Source: Pleurotus djamor
Taxonomy: Eukaryota > Basidiomycota > Agaricomycetes > Agaricales > Pleurotaceae
Length of the DNA: 12,692 nucleotides
Assembly: GCA_029747585.1 (NCBI GenBank)
Contig: JAPEVF010001193.1
Coordinates: forward strand, 1 to 12,692
Direction of reading: 5' to 3'
In this document: positions 8,880 through 12,692 of the stretch, one piece after another
How the letters are laid out: every line of letters starts with the position of its first letter
Position numbering within the stretch: position 1 is the first letter of the stretch
The notes under the pieces: model-generated
Databases searched by the model: none
Seen by the model: only the letters and a program-made list of their open reading frames with translations
What the model was told of the DNA's origin: nothing
Program-made: the position numbers and the translations under genes

Positions 8880-10478
8880 CTAATAGAAGACACGCCCGAG
8901 CTGTACGTTACTATCAAAGAAGATACGGGATGTTGAACAAGTAGATTTGTAGCATGTAGACCCAAGCGACCATCGAACGTCACGTAAGAAGACATCGCAC
9001 ATCGCAAGATTGGCTAATGATNCCCCCCCAATAGATCGCATCGATTCCTCGCTTTCCCATCGTGGTACGAACGCGCATAGGACAGTTATACTCGCTCTCA
9101 TGCGGGTAATTGTCGCCGTTCACACTGACCTCGAAGTCAAGGAAGTCCTTGTCCATCGTGGATTCATCCCCACATATGAGTGTCCGACGACGCTCCGTCA
9201 AGTCCGAGTAGAAGGACAATATATAGCTCGATGTGATGCAGGTAGTGAGCGCGCTGTTCCTCGTGCTCAGAACTGGAACGATGAAGGAGTCGGTGCTACT
9301 CTCTGTCAAATATACCCGATTGAATGTCTGGGACCAACCAGGTAACATGTAAGCAGGACATATGCAGCCAATTACGAAGGCGACTTACTTGCGGATGGAT
9401 ATAGATATATCCAGTTGACGTAGCGTCACATTGCACGTTTACGCGCAGATACCCATGAGAGATCAGCCATCCGTGCATGGGTAGTACCCCCCCCGATGGG
9501 AACAGCCACTTCGACGGTATCGACCTCACAGAAATCACGTAAGAGCACCAAGACGGATGCGCGACCAAATATGGCCCCTTTGGAGACTCGCAACGCATGT
9601 ATAAAGCTATCCAGACCCGATGCGTCTATTACGATAGGCCTGAGAACGATGAGAAGCTGGCAAGTCGTCCGGAACTGGATCATCGCGGCGAACTGATGAG
9701 ACAGGGTGGATAGTTTTTCGAGAGTTTCGGAAGAGCAGAAATCGAGGATACAGTCCAGTTCGTCTGAGCGAACGTTATTGGACCGTTCAAACGTTCCTGG
9801 CTTGACTGAAATCCGTCTAGACGGAACCATCCACGGACGACGTTGGAAGATGGGCCCTAGAGACATGGGCAGCGAAGTAGTCAGAAACCTGGGATATACC
9901 AAAAGGTTGAGGGATGCATTCAAAGTGAGATTAGGAAAGGGTCGCACCTCGCGAGGACCGAATGGAACTTGGCTACATCTCGTTCGAGGAAGTTGATGAT
10001 TCTACGTCCCCTTCCAACCAACACCAACAAGTTACCGTCCCACCAGTCCCTTCGATGCCAGGCTCCAGATATCGGGTTATATACCGGTTGCACGTAACTG
10101 CCGTAGTAGTGGAGGAAGAAGAGTATGGACTTGTTAGCCTGCAAGGCTGACGTACAAGCAGCCATTTTCGGATCCAATAGTAAGATGAAGTATTCGGGGT
10201 AGGACTTGCGATCACGGTGAGCGCGGGGATAGGGCAGGACGATAACACGCCCTGTATAATCGCATGCGATACCGGGGACCTCCTGGGATGAAGGACCAAT
10301 TGATTAGAACACACAGTATGAACTGACATATCGAAACACGCACCGAATGGCGAAAGAAAGAGTCTGTTATTAGATCGAACGGTTGACTGGGTATGGCCCC
10401 AGGATTCCGAACACGTAAGGGATAGAAATGGAACGACAGATGGTGCCAAGGAAAGGCCAGACCCATAANGTGGGACAT
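8880..10478 (-). CDS. Paralogue B: F-box-like hypothetical protein, frame interrupted twice
   Basis: The exons are 10344-10478, 9948-10282, 9389-9888 and 8880-9327. The introns are 10283-10343 (phase 0), 9889-9947 (phase 2) and 9328-9388 (phase 0), at the same places as in A and C. Modules: RNPGAIPSQPFDLI; EYFILLLDPK with WWDGNLLVLVG; F-box-like DELDCILDFC...TLSHQF; GAIFGRASVLVLL...VEVAVP...WLISHGY; FYSDL...NCP...RGIDAIYWGG...DVRW...C-x4-C. Two breaks occur. A C8 run at 9487-9494 must lose one base for the frame to go from VAVPIGG into WLISHGY. The N at 9022 beside a C7 run must be dropped to pass from YWGG to SLANL. With both repaired the protein has about 471 residues. A further N at 10469 touches the first codons; if it is not a base, the start moves to the ATG at 10466. 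Either a real gene with sequence errors or a young pseudogene. Confidence 0.7.
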
Positions 10479-11158
10479 CACGAGGAGCGAGGTACGTTCG
10501 TCCAGGGATTGCAAAGTGAATATTCGACGATGCGATATAGAACTAACGAGCCGAGTTAAATATGGGGGCAGTCGGGTCAGTATCAGGCAAGAAGGTTTGA
10601 AAACGATCATCGTGACAATGGTTTCCAGATCGTCTGCGCTGTACCATCGAGTGCGCGCTATGGCATGCGGCAGAAAGGTCCCATTCAACCCTCGGAGCAC
10701 AGGGACAGTGACACGGATCGACTGCGCGCGGTGTAGGGATTTCGGTTGATCAATATGACAACGGACAGTAGGTGAAGGAGAAGGTGACTCAAATCGAGGC
10801 AGTACCTGAGCAGAATGAATAACCAGAGTCGACCGAAGAGTAGAACCGAGGGTCAAACTAAAATGAAAAGGAAGTAGGTTATCAGACCAGGAAGGAATCG
10901 TACCTCACGCGCCGCGCGAGAAGGGAAGCTCTTCCACATGACACATGCGAGAAGCTCATTCGGATCAATTTTTTTTCACAACAGTCGCATCATGAAAACG
11001 GGAAGGGTTCGTTGCGAGACTGTAGATCATTCGGACACGAAGAATACAGTGGAGGCTGCGTATAGAGGGATGCAAATGGTCCTGATCCCTGGGGATGCTC
11101 AATTATGAGAGAACAGTACGGATATGCAAAGGAGGGTAGAGACGAGCCAGACACATTT
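10479..11158. other. Intergenic stretch between paralogues B and C
   Basis: This 680-base gap holds the 3' flank of C and the 5' flank of B. The minus strand stays open from the B start up to 10856, but the predicted residues there match neither A nor C, so I read it as chance. A T8 tract lies near 10970. No canonical AATAAA follows the stop of C on the minus strand. No other gene is visible. Confidence 0.5.
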
Positions 11159-12665
11159 TTAGTGGTAATACGGACAAGTAGGCTTTTGACAGGGTACTGG
11201 GATCCACCAGCGAATATCTTGTTCGAAGATATCACCAAACCGGACGTTGTCCCGTGGCCTACCCCAATATATCGTATCAATATTGCGCCGTCCCAACGTG
11301 CTACGATGTATGCCCGGACATACGACTCCACAGTCGTCATGAACGGATAACCCATCGGTAACGTGTTGGAAGTGCAAGCTCAATGGGATGTCTGTGTAAT
11401 GCGCACATACCACCCGATTGGATGACGTCAAGTCAGAGTAAAAGGAAATGATAGACACCGGCGTAATGCAAGTCATCATAGCCGTATTCTGCAAATCGAA
11501 TAGCGGATAAAGAAATGATTTCTTTCGGCTCTCGTATAATCGTACTTGTTGGTTCTACCAAGGATGAAGGGAATCAGAACTCGCATATGCACAGTGACAC
11601 GAGAATCCAAATAGAGGTAAGCTCACATTGGCACCGTCATACTCATATAGGGTATGTCGTGGGGTCAGCGAGACGCGCGTCTGTTGATATCCCCTCGATT
11701 CAAACCACCGTTTGAGCTGGGCAGAATGGCAATCGGGGACTGATACATCGAGACGTGCAACAGGAAGCCGCTGGCGCAAAAGAATCGTCAACGCAGCCGC
11801 CCCAAAAATGGCCCCCTTGCTTTGGTCAAGAACTGCCATGAAAGTGTTCAACGTCTGTTCAGAATCGAAAAAACCCCCGAGAACGTGTAGCATGGTGACA
11901 ACGTATTTGCGACGGATGATGTCGGCAAGAAGGTCGCTGGAAATAGACATAGTTGCGACGGAAGAAATGGAACATTCATTGAGAATGATATCGAATATAT
12001 CTTCGTGGAAGACGAGGTCGATAGAAGGGATGGAGATTGGGTGTTCAAAATGATTCGGCTGTTCGATTCGTAGATGCCTATCGATTAGAGATGGGAAGGG
12101 GTTATCCAAATACCTATGCCAGCTGGTCAGAAACACAACATTCGGATTGAATGCTTCTCGTACCGCATGAATATTTGTCTAAACCTCTTGACATCCCGAG
12201 AACGGAAATTGATTAAGGATGATCTCCACCCTGCCATGACGAGGATATGACCTCCCCATGTATTGGCTCGATACCGGTTGCCACCACGAACGGTTTCGGC
12301 TACATCTGAGCCCAGGAACAACCTGAACGAAAGGTTCTCGTCGTCGTCTCCGAAATGGGTGTCTTGGTCCGCACAAATAAAATAGAAATGATCTGGTGAT
12401 TTGGCCCGTTCACCAAGAGACCGAATGGAGGGGAGATAACGATGTCGAGAGGACAGGTTTTGAGGAGACTGACACAACCCAAAGCAAGCGAGTCAGTGTG
12501 CAGTCGAGGACATAACTTTACACCACATACTAGTCGCCAATCCACACCTTCGTACACGATATCTACCGGATATTGGATACGACACCCTGGGTGGCGTTGC
12601 GGGAGATCAACGAATGTACAATGCCACGAATTCATCGGGAACAATAAACAGCGAATGAAAAGCAT
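11159..12665 (-). CDS. Paralogue C: F-box-like hypothetical protein, intact, about 440 residues
   Basis: The exons are 12531-12665, 12164-12468, 11627-12113 and 11159-11554. The introns are 12469-12530 (GTATGT..TCAG, phase 0), 12114-12163 (GTACGA..ATAG, branch TTCTGACC, phase 2) and 11555-11626 (GTGAGC..GTAG, branch TTCTGATT, phase 0). The spliced frame is open to TAA at 11159. Modules: HPGCRIQYPVDIV; HFYFICADQD with TWGGHILVM and SRDVKRF; F-box-like HEDIFDIILNEC at about residues 183-215; KGAIFGAAALTILL...ARLDVSVP...WFESRGY at about 246-289; FYSDL, CGVVCPGIHR, RRNIDTIYWG, DIRW, C-x4-CPYY. The ATG at 12665 has A at -3; one at 12635 aligns better with A and B. The frame is still open to the window edge, so a longer N-terminus is possible. 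It is the best preserved copy of the GAIFG/VSVP module. Confidence 0.8.
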
Positions 12666-12692
12666 GGTTATTTTCGAGTAGGAGTAGGTCTT

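Larger units (their letters stand above)
6991..12665 (-). repeat. Tandem array of three paralogous genes, head to tail
   Basis: Genes A, B and C share module order, three intron positions with phases 0, 2 and 0, and signature motifs. Exon 2 is 335 nt in both A and B and 305 nt in C. Sequence similarity at the DNA level is low outside motifs, so the duplications are not recent, unlike the near-identical kinase duplication at the left end. Confidence 0.85.

Noticed and set aside
8712..8936. Plus-strand frame of 74 codons between A and B
   Set aside because: It has no ATG start, overlaps the 3' end of B on the other strand, and has no recognisable motif.
10212..10856. Long minus-strand open frame of 214 codons upstream of and through the B start
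   Set aside because: Only the part from 10478 to 10344 aligns with A and C. The rest reads through intron 1 or has no match.
1..12692. tRNA, rRNA, CRISPR arrays, terminal inverted repeats or transposase genes
   Set aside because: No T-loop-like motif outside coding sequence, no regularly spaced repeats, and no DDE or reverse transcriptase motifs were found by reading both strands.

Overview
The window looks like nuclear DNA of a basidiomycete fungus, most likely an Agaricomycete. Its genes are cut by many short introns (about 50-72 nt, GT..AG, with CTRAY-like branch sites). The left end encodes the basidiomycete-expanded FunK1 type of protein kinase. The right half carries an array of F-box-like hypothetical genes of a style common in mushroom genomes. 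Nothing looks prokaryotic. There are no rRNA or tRNA genes and no CRISPR array. Five single N bases occur, four of them directly before a homopolymer run. In three genes, dropping the N restores the reading frame.

Layout. (1) 1-2062, minus strand: the 5' part of a FunK1-like kinase gene that runs off the left edge, followed by a second, decayed copy of about 440 bp of the same gene (1622-2062) bordered by short heptamer repeats. (2) 2063-4912: mostly without a confident gene. A possible spliced minus-strand gene lies at 2695-3390, and a pyrimidine-rich promoter-like tract with good splice signals lies around 3990-4450. (3) 4913-6789, plus strand: a four-exon gene for a protein of about 572 residues with an internal Zn2Cys6-spaced cysteine cluster. 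(4) 6991-12665, minus strand: three head-to-tail paralogues (called A, B and C here). Each has four exons, and the three intron positions and phases are identical between copies.

The array is the most interesting part. Each paralogue has a short variable N-terminal exon, a second module with an aromatic/hydrophobic strand and a W-x-G-G/N-x-x-V-type motif, and a third exon with an F-box-like helix region followed by a 'GAIFG ... V-x-V-P ... GY' module. The last exon has a 'FYSDL ... CP ... RGIDxIYW ... DIRW' signature and four well-placed cysteines. A and C read through cleanly after splicing. B is broken by a one-base homopolymer excess and by an N, either of which may be sequence error.

The kinase, the Zn2Cys6-like protein and the F-box-like array show no shared pathway. 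The region reads as a duplicating, accessory type of fungal locus. Gene names are not assigned because none of these proteins could be matched to a named gene from sequence alone.
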